Shown: piece after piece, positions 55,256-63,487 of the stretch
How the letters are laid out: each line of letters opens with the position of its first letter
Numbering within the stretch: position 1 is the stretch's first letter
DNA from: Tateyamaria omphalii
GTDB lineage: Bacteria; Pseudomonadota; Alphaproteobacteria; Rhodobacterales; Rhodobacteraceae
Direction: 5' to 3'
NCBI RefSeq assembly: GCF_019802125.1
Contig: NZ_JAHVHT010000001.1
Coordinates: 1,302,001-1,366,000 of the forward strand
DNA: 64,000 nt
The notes under the pieces: generated by a model
Seen by the model: the letters and a program-made list of their open reading frames with translations, nothing else
Told to the model about the DNA's origin: nothing
The model's database searches: none
Made by a program: the position numbers and the translations under genes

Positions 55256-55284
55256 AGTTGATCAACTATCAATAATCGATTATT
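55256..55284. promoter_or_regulatory. Twin palindromes in the divergent promoter of the importer locus
   Basis: Two perfect palindromes: AGTTGATCAACT (55256-55267) and AATAATCGATTATT (55271-55284), three bases apart, in the 114-base region between the LivG and GntR starts. They are good candidate operators for the GntR regulator encoded at 55347. Confidence 0.65.
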
Positions 55285-55346
55285 AAGATGTCAAGCCCTA
55301 TCGGCAGGTCCGTTGGGTTTGGGCGACGCAACACCCGGAGGTTTCC

Positions 55347-56057
55347 TTGAGCCAGGATCCCGTAACATTGAACGGTCTGTCAGGCCTCGCGCCTGTCGCG
55401 CGTGAAACGGCGCAAGATCTTGTTTATTCGCAACTTCGCAGATCACTGATCTGCGGCGGGTTTGACGCCGGCGATGTTTTCAAGCCCGCGGACGTTGCAA
55501 AACGCATGTCCGTCAGCTCCATGCCCGTACGCGAGGCATTGGCGCGACTGGTGTCTGAACGTGCGCTTGAAGCGATGCCCAACCGTCGGGTCCGCGTGCC
55601 CTTGCTCAACCGCGATCAGATGCGCCGCATCCTCCATGCCCGCAAATTGATCGAGGGCGATCTGGTCAAAAGCGCGCTGAACAACATAACCGCACGGGAC
55701 ATCACCAAGATGGAGCTGCTCACGGACGAGTACGAGGCCGCCTCAAACGAAACGGAGGTGGCACTGGCGAACCATGCGTTTCATTTCACCATCTACGATC
55801 AGGCCCAGTCCCAGGTTCTGTTGCCATTTGCCGAAAGCCTCTGGATGCAGGCGGGTCCGTACATCCGCGCCGCGTCGCGCCTCGTATCAACGCCGCTGTC
55901 GACATCTGCCACGAAGTTTCACCACGAGATTATAGATGCCCTCCGGAACAAGGACGGCGAGGCCCTGTTGACGGCCCTCTACAACGACTTGTCGGGGCCA
56001 TTCGACATCCTTGAACACGCCCCTGAACCCGTTTGGGGAAAACCGCACCGTGCCTGA
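55347..56057 (+). CDS. GntR family (FCD-type) regulator of the importer locus
   Basis: A 236-residue GntR/FCD regulator. Winged helix at about 22-85: VYSQLRRSLICGGFDAGDVF, DVAKRMSVSSMPVREALARL, ALEAMPNRRVRVPLLNRD; the helical C-terminal domain has ALANHAFHFTIYDQAQSQVL and KFHHEIIDAL with likely metal-binding His. TTG start at 55347 preceded by GGAGG at an ideal distance. It is first gene of the plus arm and is likely to control both arms through the twin palindromes. Confidence 0.9.
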   Translation: MSQDPVTLNGLSGLAPVARETAQDLVYSQLRRSLICGGFDAGDVFKPADVAKRMSVSSMPVREALARLVSERALEAMPNRRVRVPLLNRDQMRRILHARKLIEGDLVKSALNNITARDITKMELLTDEYEAASNETEVALANHAFHFTIYDQAQSQVLLPFAESLWMQAGPYIRAASRLVSTPLSTSATKFHHEIIDALRNKDGEALLTALYNDLSGPFDILEHAPEPVWGKPHRA

Positions 56058-56394
56058 CGATCAGTTTCAGCTATGGGATCTGCGGGTCGAGGTCGTGGCG
56101 CCCAAGGGCGCAACGTTGTGGTGCGGCGCCAAGGTCGGTGATTGGTTCGAATTGCAGGGCGAGATGCTGCATTTGCCGGACGGGCAAGGAATTTCAATCT
56201 ACTCGCTGGCATCGGTCCTGCCACTCTTGGCAGCCAAACAGCGCCAGGCCGATCCCGCAGACTGGATGACCACCGACGCAGAGATCGCCTGCCCTGATCC
56301 AAATTGCACCTCGCGGCTGAAGATCACCCGGACAAAGCTGCGCACATTTCGTCACGGCGACACGACCGCCGTCCCCTTGAAAGGCACTCCATGA
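56050..56394 (+). CDS. TIGR04076 family protein
   Basis: A ~114-residue protein resembling the TIGR04076 family of unknown function. Marks: a beta-rich front with GDWFELQGEMLHLPDGQG, YSLASVLPLLAAKQR and the C-terminal MTTDAEIACPDPNCTSRLKITR; the two Cys of CPDPNC may bind metal. Start is GTG 56050 (8-base overlap with GntR) or TTG 56011. The stop overlaps the AKR start as ATGA, so it is translationally coupled to that reductase. Confidence 0.7.
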   Translation: MPDDQFQLWDLRVEVVAPKGATLWCGAKVGDWFELQGEMLHLPDGQGISIYSLASVLPLLAAKQRQADPADWMTTDAEIACPDPNCTSRLKITRTKLRTFRHGDTTAVPLKGTP

Positions 56395-57440
56395 CACATG
56401 TGCACCTCGGCGCCGGTCCGACCATGTCACGGGTCATCAAGGGTGGTTGGCAACTGGCTGGAGGCCATGGTCAAGTGGACCGGACCGAAGCCATCGCGGA
56501 TATGATCGCATTTTGCGATGCCGGGATCACCACCTTCGATTGTGCCGACATTTACACCGGGGTCGAAGATCTGATTGGCGCATTCCGCACCGAATACCAA
56601 AATCTTCGCGGCGCGGAAGCAGCGCGCGCCATACGTGTCCACACCAAGTACGTCCCCAATCTCGAAAATCTGACGCGAGTGACACGCGCCGATGTCGAGG
56701 CGGCCATCGACACTTCCTTGACCCGACTCAGGACCGATCAGCTGGACCTCGTCCAGTTTCACTGGTGGGATTATGAGCTTGGCAACTTGCTGGAGGTCGC
56801 GGGTTGGCTGACGGACCTGCACAAATCCGGAAAGATCCTCAACCTCGGGGGAACCAACTTTGACACCGCGCACAGCCTCGCAATGGTTGAGGCCGGTATG
56901 CCGCTGGTGTCCATGCAAGTGCAATACTCGCTGTTGGACAACAGACCAACGCATCATATGGTCGACGCGTTTGCCCCGCACGACATCCAGTTGATCTGCT
57001 ACGGTTCTGTTGCTGGCGGGTTGCTGTCCGACCGCTGGCTCGGTCAGCCCGAAATGACCACACCCTACGAAAACCGCTCTCTGACCAAGTACAAACTGAT
57101 GATTGACGAGTTTGGTGGCTGGTCCCTCTTTCAGGATCTCTTGCAGGCGCTCCGCGACGTCGCTGACCGGCATGATACAGACATCGCCACGGTGGCAAGC
57201 CGAACCATTCTGGATCGCCCCGGCGTGGGCGCGGTCATCGTCGGCGCGCGCAATCGCAGTCACCTGCCGCGCAATCTCGAAATCACCACACTGACGCTGA
57301 CCGATCAGGACCGGCAGGACATTCAGGCCGTTCTGGCGCACGCGCAACCCATTCCGGGTGATGTCTTTGACCTCGAACGCGATCGGTCGGGTCGCCATGG
57401 ATCCATCATGAAATACAACCTCAACACGGAGTCCGCATAG
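56391..57440 (+). CDS. Aldo/keto reductase, copy 2
   Basis: A 349-residue aldo/keto reductase, paralogue of the AKR part at 50420. Tetrad: Asp and Tyr in TFDCADIYTGVE, Lys in RVHTKYVPN, His in LVQFHWWDYEL; the shared QFHWW string, GGxNFDxAH and the AQPIPGD C-terminal motif show common origin with copy 1. It lacks the Rid extension. It is coupled on both sides: ATGA with TIGR04076 and a one-base TAGTG overlap with the NTF2-like gene. Confidence 0.9.
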   Translation: MTHVHLGAGPTMSRVIKGGWQLAGGHGQVDRTEAIADMIAFCDAGITTFDCADIYTGVEDLIGAFRTEYQNLRGAEAARAIRVHTKYVPNLENLTRVTRADVEAAIDTSLTRLRTDQLDLVQFHWWDYELGNLLEVAGWLTDLHKSGKILNLGGTNFDTAHSLAMVEAGMPLVSMQVQYSLLDNRPTHHMVDAFAPHDIQLICYGSVAGGLLSDRWLGQPEMTTPYENRSLTKYKLMIDEFGGWSLFQDLLQALRDVADRHDTDIATVASRTILDRPGVGAVIVGARNRSHLPRNLEITTLTLTDQDRQDIQAVLAHAQPIPGDVFDLERDRSGRHGSIMKYNLNTESA

Positions 57441-57850
57441 TGGCCGATCTCCTTGCACTCGCCGAGACCGAAATCCGCAAGCGCCATGTCTTTTTTGTCG
57501 ATTGGTATCGCGGAACGGCGGACCTGTCTGAAATGGACGTGACTGCCGCATGTTTTGCACCGGATTTTCGGATCATCTGGCCCTCGGGTGGGTATCTGGA
57601 GCGCGCACCGCTGCTGACAGCGCTGGCCAAGGCGCACAATTCAACCGGGCCTGAGTTTGAAATTCGGATCGACATCGATCACGCTGTCGCCCTGAGTGAC
57701 GACCTCTGCCTGATGACCTTCGATGAATACCAAGAGACCGCAAACGGTCCCAATGCGCGGCGGGGAACTGCTGTTTTCAGTCGCGACGACAAGGCGCCGA
57801 ACGGCGTCGTGTGGCGGCACTTGCAGGAGACATGGCTTACCCAGGAGTGA
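57440..57850 (+). CDS. NTF2/SnoaL-like protein, copy 2
   Basis: A ~136-residue NTF2-like protein starting with GTG (57440) that shares one base with the AKR stop. Sequence marks: LALAETEIRKRHVFFVDWYR and CLMTFDEYQETANG, and TAVFSRDDKAPNGVVWRHLQ. It follows the second AKR as NTF2 copy 1 follows the AKR-Rid fusion. Function not known; such proteins act as isomerases, dehydratases or small-ligand carriers. Confidence 0.78.
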   Translation: MADLLALAETEIRKRHVFFVDWYRGTADLSEMDVTAACFAPDFRIIWPSGGYLERAPLLTALAKAHNSTGPEFEIRIDIDHAVALSDDLCLMTFDEYQETANGPNARRGTAVFSRDDKAPNGVVWRHLQETWLTQE

Positions 57851-57881
57851 CGCGCGCCAAAACCCAACAAGGAGAGATCAC

Positions 57882-59138
57882 ATGAGTTCAATGAAACATG
57901 CAGCCGGGGCGGCGTTTTTGTCGCTGATGGCATCAACCGCCATGGCCTGTGAAGTAACCGTCGGCGTTGTGCTGGAATTGACCGGGCCCGCAGGCGCTTT
58001 TGGTCAGGCGGGCGCGAAATCCATTGAAATGGCTTTCCGCGACATCAACGACGCAGGTGGGGTCATCGACGGCTGTACGCTTGTCACGGACACCCGGGAC
58101 AGCCAAAGCCAGGGCAACGTGGCCGTCGATCAGGCGACACAATTGGTGAGCATCGGGAAGGTGCCAGTTGTGATCGGTGGCATCATCTCATCCGTGTCTG
58201 TTCCGGTTCTGACCTCTGTCACCGCCCCGGGAAAAATCGTGCAGATGTCGCCGGCTTCATCGTCGCCGACATTGACGCAACTTGGGCGTGAAGGAAAAAC
58301 CGGCGGATACTTTTTCCGAACCATCACATCCGACGCGCTACAGGGCGTGGCGGCGGCAAAATATGCCCGTGACAACGGCCTCGATAATCTGGCGATTATT
58401 CACGTTAACAATGACTTTGGTGTCAACTTGATGCGTGAATTCACCTCTGCCTTCGAAGCGCTCGGCGGGACCATCAAATCGACAACACCCTACAACGAAA
58501 ACCAGGCCAACTACGCATCCGAAGTCACCGCCGCCCTGTCAAGCGACCCGGAGACACTGTATCTCATCTCCTACCCCGTAGATGGGGCCACAATTGCGCG
58601 AACCTGGATCTCTCAGGGCGGGCCGCGGCAGTATCTGTTCAACGACGGCATGAACGCAGCCGAGTTCATCGAGGCGGTGGGCCCCAAATTCCTGGAAGGT
58701 GCCTTTGGCACGTCGTCCGGTACGACCGAGACGAAATCCACCGAGTACTTCTATGCCAACTACGGAGACGTCTCCGGCGGCTTTGAACCTTCGGCACCAG
58801 CGGCCGATCGATCCTATGATGCGGGTGCAATCGTTGGTCTGGCGATTGCAAAGGCCGGTGTTGCCGAAGCCGACGCCATCCGCGACGCCATCCGAGACGT
58901 TGTCGATCCGGCGGGTGAGCCGATTTATGCAGGGCCCGAGGAATTCGAGAAGGCGCTTGGCCTGATCGCCGAGGGCAAGGCGATCAAGTATGAAGGAGTG
59001 ATTGGTCCTGTGGCCTTTGATGACTACGGCGACATCTCCGGCCCGTTCCGCCTATGGCAGATCGTTGAGGGCGAGGCCGTGACAACAGGGCAAATGACGA
59101 CCGAAGAAGTTGCGGAAACGGTTGCTTCAATACAATAG
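57882..59138 (+). CDS. HAAT ABC transporter substrate-binding protein
   Basis: Periplasmic binding protein of 418 residues, LivJ/Peripla_BP_6 family. Signal peptide at 1-22 (AAGAAFLSLMASTAMA), mature start CEVTVGVVLELTGPAGAFGQ. Two lobes follow with GKVPVVIGGIISSVSVPVLT and NNDFGVNLMREFTSAF. GGAGAG precedes the ATG at 57882. The permease and ATPase genes are on the other arm, divergent from it. A Cys follows the signal cleavage but the lipobox is not canonical, so a soluble protein is more likely. Confidence 0.92.
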   Translation: MSSMKHAAGAAFLSLMASTAMACEVTVGVVLELTGPAGAFGQAGAKSIEMAFRDINDAGGVIDGCTLVTDTRDSQSQGNVAVDQATQLVSIGKVPVVIGGIISSVSVPVLTSVTAPGKIVQMSPASSSPTLTQLGREGKTGGYFFRTITSDALQGVAAAKYARDNGLDNLAIIHVNNDFGVNLMREFTSAFEALGGTIKSTTPYNENQANYASEVTAALSSDPETLYLISYPVDGATIARTWISQGGPRQYLFNDGMNAAEFIEAVGPKFLEGAFGTSSGTTETKSTEYFYANYGDVSGGFEPSAPAADRSYDAGAIVGLAIAKAGVAEADAIRDAIRDVVDPAGEPIYAGPEEFEKALGLIAEGKAIKYEGVIGPVAFDDYGDISGPFRLWQIVEGEAVTTGQMTTEEVAETVASIQ

Positions 59139-59170
59139 CGCATCGTCTGGGGCCTGGTATCTCTCGGGCC

Positions 59171-60307
59171 TCAGACCATCTTCCCCAACGCGGCATGTGT
59201 TTCGGAAAGCAGCCGGGACACATCACTTTCAGACGTCACGATCCCCGGCGAAAAGCGCAGGATGTGATCCCGTCGGTCAAGCGCGAACCCCCGCTCCAAA
59301 AGCGCGTTCAAGAGTGTTTCCGCAGCCTCGACCTGAATCATGATACTTCCGCCGCGCGCCTCTGGATCGTCGGGACTGACGCATGTCAGACCCATATCCT
59401 GAAATCCGCGACGCAGACCTTCCCCCAACGCATACGTATGCTCACAAAGCTGCTCCCTGTCTTGCACCATATTCCATCGCAGGGCGGGTAAAGACGCAAT
59501 CGCAGGAACGATCGCAGGCGTGCCGTGATCGAAGCGGCGGATGTCCGGCGCTAGGGCGAATGTCTCAAGATCCCAGCTGAACGGGTTGTCCTGACTGAAC
59601 CACCCCCTAAGGGTCGGCTCACATTTGTTCAGACAGGATGGGGAAACGTAAAGGATTCCAGCTCCGGGCGTGCCGCATAGCCATTTGAGAGAGGTGGAGA
59701 CAACAAAATCCACCTCGGGGCTGGTCACATCAAAGGTCAGCAACCCCGCCCCTTGAGTGATGTCCACACCGATCACGCTGCCCATCTGTCGGCCGTGCCC
59801 GATGAGCGTGTCGAGGTCGGACCGATGGGATGTTGTCGAGGTGATCCATGTCAGCAGGGCCAGTCCAACCGTTTCGTCCCAATGGCGGACAAAGTCCTCA
59901 TCTTCGACCCAATGTGCACCTTGGCGCATGGGAACAGTTTCAAGCGTGAAGCCCAGCCTCGCTTCCAACCCGCGCAACAGGAAATGCAGCGATGGAAAAC
60001 AATCGGCTGCGATCAGTACCTTCTTGCCGTGCAGATACCGTTCTGGAAGCGAACCCAGCAGTGAAGCAAACCCGGATGTCACGCCCTCCGTTGTCGTCAG
60101 ACTGCCCGCCGGTGCGTTGATCAAGCCGGCCCAGAGTTCGATGAACTCCTGTCGCAACGGAAGCATCCGGTCCCAATGCCCGGTGTCCGACGCGCCAAAG
60201 CCTTCTGCAAATTCACTCAGGATAGCTGCGGTTTGACTGCCCTTCCCTGGATAGGTTCCTATGGAGTGATAGAGAAAGTACCCTGTGCTGTGTTCCGATG
60301 TGCTCAT
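59171..60307 (-). CDS. Kynureninase-like PLP enzyme (aminotransferase class V fold)
   Basis: A 378-residue fold-type I PLP enzyme related to kynureninase. GSLTTTEGVTSGFASLLGSL corresponds to the PLP-phosphate loop, IGVDITQGAGLLTFDV to the Asp/His region, and VVSTSLKWLCGTPGAGILYV to the PLP-lysine loop; kynU has YKYLNGGPG at the same place. It is a distant paralogue of KynU at 48779 rather than a copy. It overlaps the VOC-bicupin gene by ATGA. It probably cleaves or desulfurates/transaminates an amino acid with an aryl-ketone-like side chain, but the reaction is not known. Confidence 0.82.
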   Translation of the reverse strand: MSTSEHSTGYFLYHSIGTYPGKGSQTAAILSEFAEGFGASDTGHWDRMLPLRQEFIELWAGLINAPAGSLTTTEGVTSGFASLLGSLPERYLHGKKVLIAADCFPSLHFLLRGLEARLGFTLETVPMRQGAHWVEDEDFVRHWDETVGLALLTWITSTTSHRSDLDTLIGHGRQMGSVIGVDITQGAGLLTFDVTSPEVDFVVSTSLKWLCGTPGAGILYVSPSCLNKCEPTLRGWFSQDNPFSWDLETFALAPDIRRFDHGTPAIVPAIASLPALRWNMVQDREQLCEHTYALGEGLRRGFQDMGLTCVSPDDPEARGGSIMIQVEAAETLLNALLERGFALDRRDHILRFSPGIVTSESDVSRLLSETHAALGKMV

Positions 60308-61413
60308 GTGGTTTCGGTCACGAAATCCGCGCGCAGGCTGACCTCGATCACTTCACAATCGGCGCTGGGGTTCGTGTATCGGCTTTTGAGGAAAGGCGGC
60401 AACACAAAGGCGTCGCCCGCCACAAGCTGATATGGATCTTCGCCTGTAACCTCGAGTGTCATGGTCCCCTCTTTCACAAATGTGAAAAGGATATCGGTGT
60501 CGTGGCTGGTCCACACCGTATCCGTGCCATCGGGGCGGGCGACGTGGACGCCCGCAACGTTTTGCGTCGCCTCCCCAATTCCCGTATCGCGGCTTTCCCA
60601 ACCCGGAATGCGCCACGGCCCCCAAGTCGCTTCGGACACTTTGTGGTGGACGAACTTTGTCCCCTGCCAGTCGCGATCCGGGTTCACCGTGCCGTTGGGC
60701 AACTCCATCTCATGGTCGATCGTGGTGATGTGTTCAGCGGGCACACCGATCTCCAACACCTCGACATTCGCAGATGCCTCGAGAACACGGTGGCGGATCT
60801 GGGGGGGCTGGATGACGCAGCATCCTTCCTCCAGGACAAACGGCGCACCTTGGTCCTCGTAAACCAGCCGGACCCATCCGCGATAACAGAAAATCAGCTG
60901 AAATCCGACGGTGTGGTAATGCACCATATCTGGCACCGGCCCACCATCCGGAATGCGAATATGGCTGGCGATGATCGATCCGCCCAGCCGATCCGGGATC
61001 AGATCGCGGTAGCGCATCCCGGCCCGGCCAATGACCCAAGCATCGCTGTCACGTAAATGACGTACCATAAACGAGTGCTGTGTCTCTGGCATATCGAGGG
61101 GAGGTTTCGCATCCACAATCTCGATCACGTTGCCGCTGGGACTGGTCAGCGTGTCAGCACCGCCCGCAAAGCTGTCGGGTTCCAGGCACCGCAAGCGAAG
61201 TCGACCCGGCGGCATATCCGCATCACGGTCGAGCCGAATGCGCATCCCATGCCCAGATACCAATGCAACGGCCGGATCATCAGCTGGAAATATTTCTTCG
61301 AGGCGAAAGCCCAGCTGCTTGAGGAAGAACGGCATCTCGGTCTTCAGGTCATCGACGGGAAGATAGACCTCTGCGTGCTCGATCTTGCTGGTTTCGGTTG
61401 CGATGTCTTTCAT
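60304..61413 (-). CDS. VOC-bicupin fusion protein
   Basis: A 369-residue protein with three parts. Residues 10-105 resemble a VOC/glyoxalase-like domain (HAEVYLPVDDLKTEMPFFLK, LGFRLEEIF). Residues ~115-250 are a cupin with an HxH metal motif (VPDMVHYHTVGFQLIFCYRG, VIQPPQIRHRVLEAS), and ~260-369 a second cupin (TDILFTFVKEGTMTLEV, GDAFVLPP). The first cupin has a full ligand set; the second appears degenerate. Coupled by ATGA to the kynureninase-like gene. A ring-cleaving dioxygenase role would fit both domain types, but is not shown. Confidence 0.82.
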   Translation of the reverse strand: MKDIATETSKIEHAEVYLPVDDLKTEMPFFLKQLGFRLEEIFPADDPAVALVSGHGMRIRLDRDADMPPGRLRLRCLEPDSFAGGADTLTSPSGNVIEIVDAKPPLDMPETQHSFMVRHLRDSDAWVIGRAGMRYRDLIPDRLGGSIIASHIRIPDGGPVPDMVHYHTVGFQLIFCYRGWVRLVYEDQGAPFVLEEGCCVIQPPQIRHRVLEASANVEVLEIGVPAEHITTIDHEMELPNGTVNPDRDWQGTKFVHHKVSEATWGPWRIPGWESRDTGIGEATQNVAGVHVARPDGTDTVWTSHDTDILFTFVKEGTMTLEVTGEDPYQLVAGDAFVLPPFLKSRYTNPSADCEVIEVSLRADFVTETT

Positions 61414-61422
61414 TGTCAGCTC

Positions 61423-62028
61423 CTAAGGCGAGACTGCGTCAGCGGTTGTGGTCAGCACCAGGATCCGCGCCATCCCGCCCTCGCCGGCGAGATAGGCGTG
61501 CGGCATGGTCCCATCGAAATAGATGGAATCCCCCGCATCCAATAACAGCGGAGCGTAGTGAGCGGAGTGCAGAACGAGCTGTCCCTCCAGAACGTAGAGG
61601 AACTCCTCTCCCGGGTGGCCGGACAAGGTATCATCCGGGCCGAACCTATCGCGACTGACAACGTTGATGGCTGGATGCATCTGCTTTTTCGACAGATCAC
61701 TTGCAAGGATCGTAGTCAGAAAGCGGTCCGTTTGAAGGTCGCGCCCCTGCCCCGCGCGTGAAACCGAGCGGATACCTGATTGCAAGGGATGCGCGGCATG
61801 GGAGTAGAACGCCGTGATATCGACACCCAGCACCTGTGCCAGAACATAGAGGTTATGGGCGGAAACAAGTGTCTTGCCCGTTTCGACCCGCGAGAGTGTC
61901 GCGTCGGAAATCCCCGTCGCAGCAGCCAGCTTGGCCAGAGACCAGCCCTGCTCCGAGCGAAGCTGCTTGAGACGCGCACCGATGTCAGGCGGTTCGGGAA
62001 TACCGGGCTTTTCAACAACGTTGCTCAT
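61423..62028 (-). CDS. XRE-cupin transcriptional regulator
   Basis: A 201-residue regulator with an N-terminal helix-turn-helix of the XRE type (residues ~16-72: RLKQLRSEQGWSLAKLAAAT, GISDATLSRVETGKTLVSA) and a C-terminal cupin domain (HPGEEFLYVLEGQLVLHSA, DAGDSIYFDGTMPHAYL) that binds a ligand. It starts the minus-strand operon and diverges from the thiolase-like gene. Such regulators control amino-acid or aromatic catabolism genes next to them. Confidence 0.9.
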   Translation of the reverse strand: MSNVVEKPGIPEPPDIGARLKQLRSEQGWSLAKLAAATGISDATLSRVETGKTLVSAHNLYVLAQVLGVDITAFYSHAAHPLQSGIRSVSRAGQGRDLQTDRFLTTILASDLSKKQMHPAINVVSRDRFGPDDTLSGHPGEEFLYVLEGQLVLHSAHYAPLLLDAGDSIYFDGTMPHAYLAGEGGMARILVLTTTADAVSP

Positions 62029-62184
62029 GTGTCGACCTCTCGAAGCGCATCCTGAATACCATGCTCAATACAAAATAAGCAATGATATTTCATATGTGTG
62101 ATAAAATCCCATAAATGTCACGCCTTGCCTGGATGGATTTTGGCCGCGATAGGACCCGATGATTTTGGGAACGCCATGCTTTCG

Positions 62185-62240
62185 GGATCAGCCTGATCCG
62201 CCGCTGCTTTATAAGTAAATTTTTGACTTAAAAACTTAAG
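62185..62240. promoter_or_regulatory. Palindromes in the divergent region upstream of the thiolase-like gene
   Basis: The 220-base region 62029-62248 has no gene. It contains a perfect 7+1+7 palindrome GGATCAG-c-CTGATCC (62185-62199) and, further right, AT-rich repeats with TAAGT/ACTTA (62212-62216 with 62226-62230) and another ACTTAAG (62234-62240). They are likely regulator sites for the two divergent transcripts. Confidence 0.5.
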
Positions 62241-62248
62241 CAAGATAT

Positions 62249-63487
62249 ATGATTTTACATTTAAACGGTGCCAAGCAAAGCGACGCGCCGATAGAGATGG
62301 AAACGTGCCGGGCAATGCGGCAAAGGCAGAAATACGATGGCGTGGCGCTGGTCGCACCATACACGGAACCCTACGCGCGCTACTCCTCACATACGGCGCA
62401 CTGGTGGATTGCGCGCGCTCTGCGCGGTTGCCTTCAGACAGCGGGGCTGAACAAGAACGCCCTGGACGGTTTCTGTGCCAGCAGCTTTTCTCTTGCACCT
62501 GATACGGCCGTCGGGCTGACACAGCATCTGGGGCTGTGCTTGCGCTGGCTTGACCACATCCCCATGGGCGGCGCCAGTGCGATCGTCGCGCTCAGACGTG
62601 CGGCCCGGGCGGTACAGGCCGGGGATGCGGAAATCATTGCCTGCGTGGCCGGCGACACCAACCATACTGACAGCTTTCGCAAACTGCTGTCAGGGTTCTC
62701 ACGATTTGCGTCCGATGCTGCATACCCTTACGGCTTCGGCGGCCCGAACATGAGCTTTGCGCTGCTCACCGATCACTACATGAAAACCTACGGTGCCACA
62801 CGGGCGGATTTTGGCAAGATCTGTGTGGCGCAACGGGACAACGCCTTGCACGCACCCGGCGCGTTGATGACGAAACCGCTAACGCTGGAGCAATATCTGA
62901 ACGCCCGGATGATCTCTGATCCGATCGCGCTTTTTGACTGCGTCATGCCGTGCGCCGGCGCCGAGGCCTTTCTGGTCATGACGACGGACCGGGCAGTGAA
63001 GATGGGCCTGCCCTTCGCCCGGATCTCCGGCCTGATTGAACGGCACAACGCCCATACTGATGACCCGATCCAGTTCCGTGGCGGGTGGACCATGGATGTG
63101 GATGAGCTTTACGCAATGGCCGAAGCGACACCAGAGCAGATCGACCTGCTGCAATCCTATGATGACTATCCGGTGATCTCGATGATGCAGATGGAAGATC
63201 TGGGCTTTTGCGCAAAGGGCGAAGGCCCCGCATTCGTGCGCAGGCACGATCTGACCATCGACGGGTCCTTCCCGCACAATACATCGGGCGGCCAAATCTC
63301 CGGCGGCCAGGCTGGGGCCGCGGGCGGATATCTCGGCCTTGTAGAGGCCATTCGTCAGGTGACGCACACAGCAGGTTCAACGCAGGTGAAGGGTGCCAAA
63401 CGGGCGATGGTGTCGGGCTTCGGGATGATCAATTATGATCGCGGCTTGTGCACAGGCGCCGCAATACTGGAGGCAGGCGACATATGA
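62249..63487 (+). CDS. Thiolase-like protein lacking the nucleophile Cys (possible acyl-CoA retro-aldolase)
   Basis: A thiolase-fold protein of up to 412 residues, SCP2/lipid-transfer thiolase type. Front: DGFCASSFSLAPDTAVGL; the nucleophile loop, usually with CASG, reads PMGGASAIVALRRAARAV, so the Cys is replaced by Gly. C-terminal: FPHNTSGGQISGGQAGAAGG, the Asn-x-x-Gly-Gly region. This pattern together with a DUF35 partner gene (ATGA overlap) is that of steroid-type acyl-CoA retro-aldolases such as Ltp2. Start uncertain: ATG 62249, 62297 or 62315; none has a strong ribosome-binding site. Confidence 0.82.
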   Translation: MILHLNGAKQSDAPIEMETCRAMRQRQKYDGVALVAPYTEPYARYSSHTAHWWIARALRGCLQTAGLNKNALDGFCASSFSLAPDTAVGLTQHLGLCLRWLDHIPMGGASAIVALRRAARAVQAGDAEIIACVAGDTNHTDSFRKLLSGFSRFASDAAYPYGFGGPNMSFALLTDHYMKTYGATRADFGKICVAQRDNALHAPGALMTKPLTLEQYLNARMISDPIALFDCVMPCAGAEAFLVMTTDRAVKMGLPFARISGLIERHNAHTDDPIQFRGGWTMDVDELYAMAEATPEQIDLLQSYDDYPVISMMQMEDLGFCAKGEGPAFVRRHDLTIDGSFPHNTSGGQISGGQAGAAGGYLGLVEAIRQVTHTAGSTQVKGAKRAMVSGFGMINYDRGLCTGAAILEAGDI

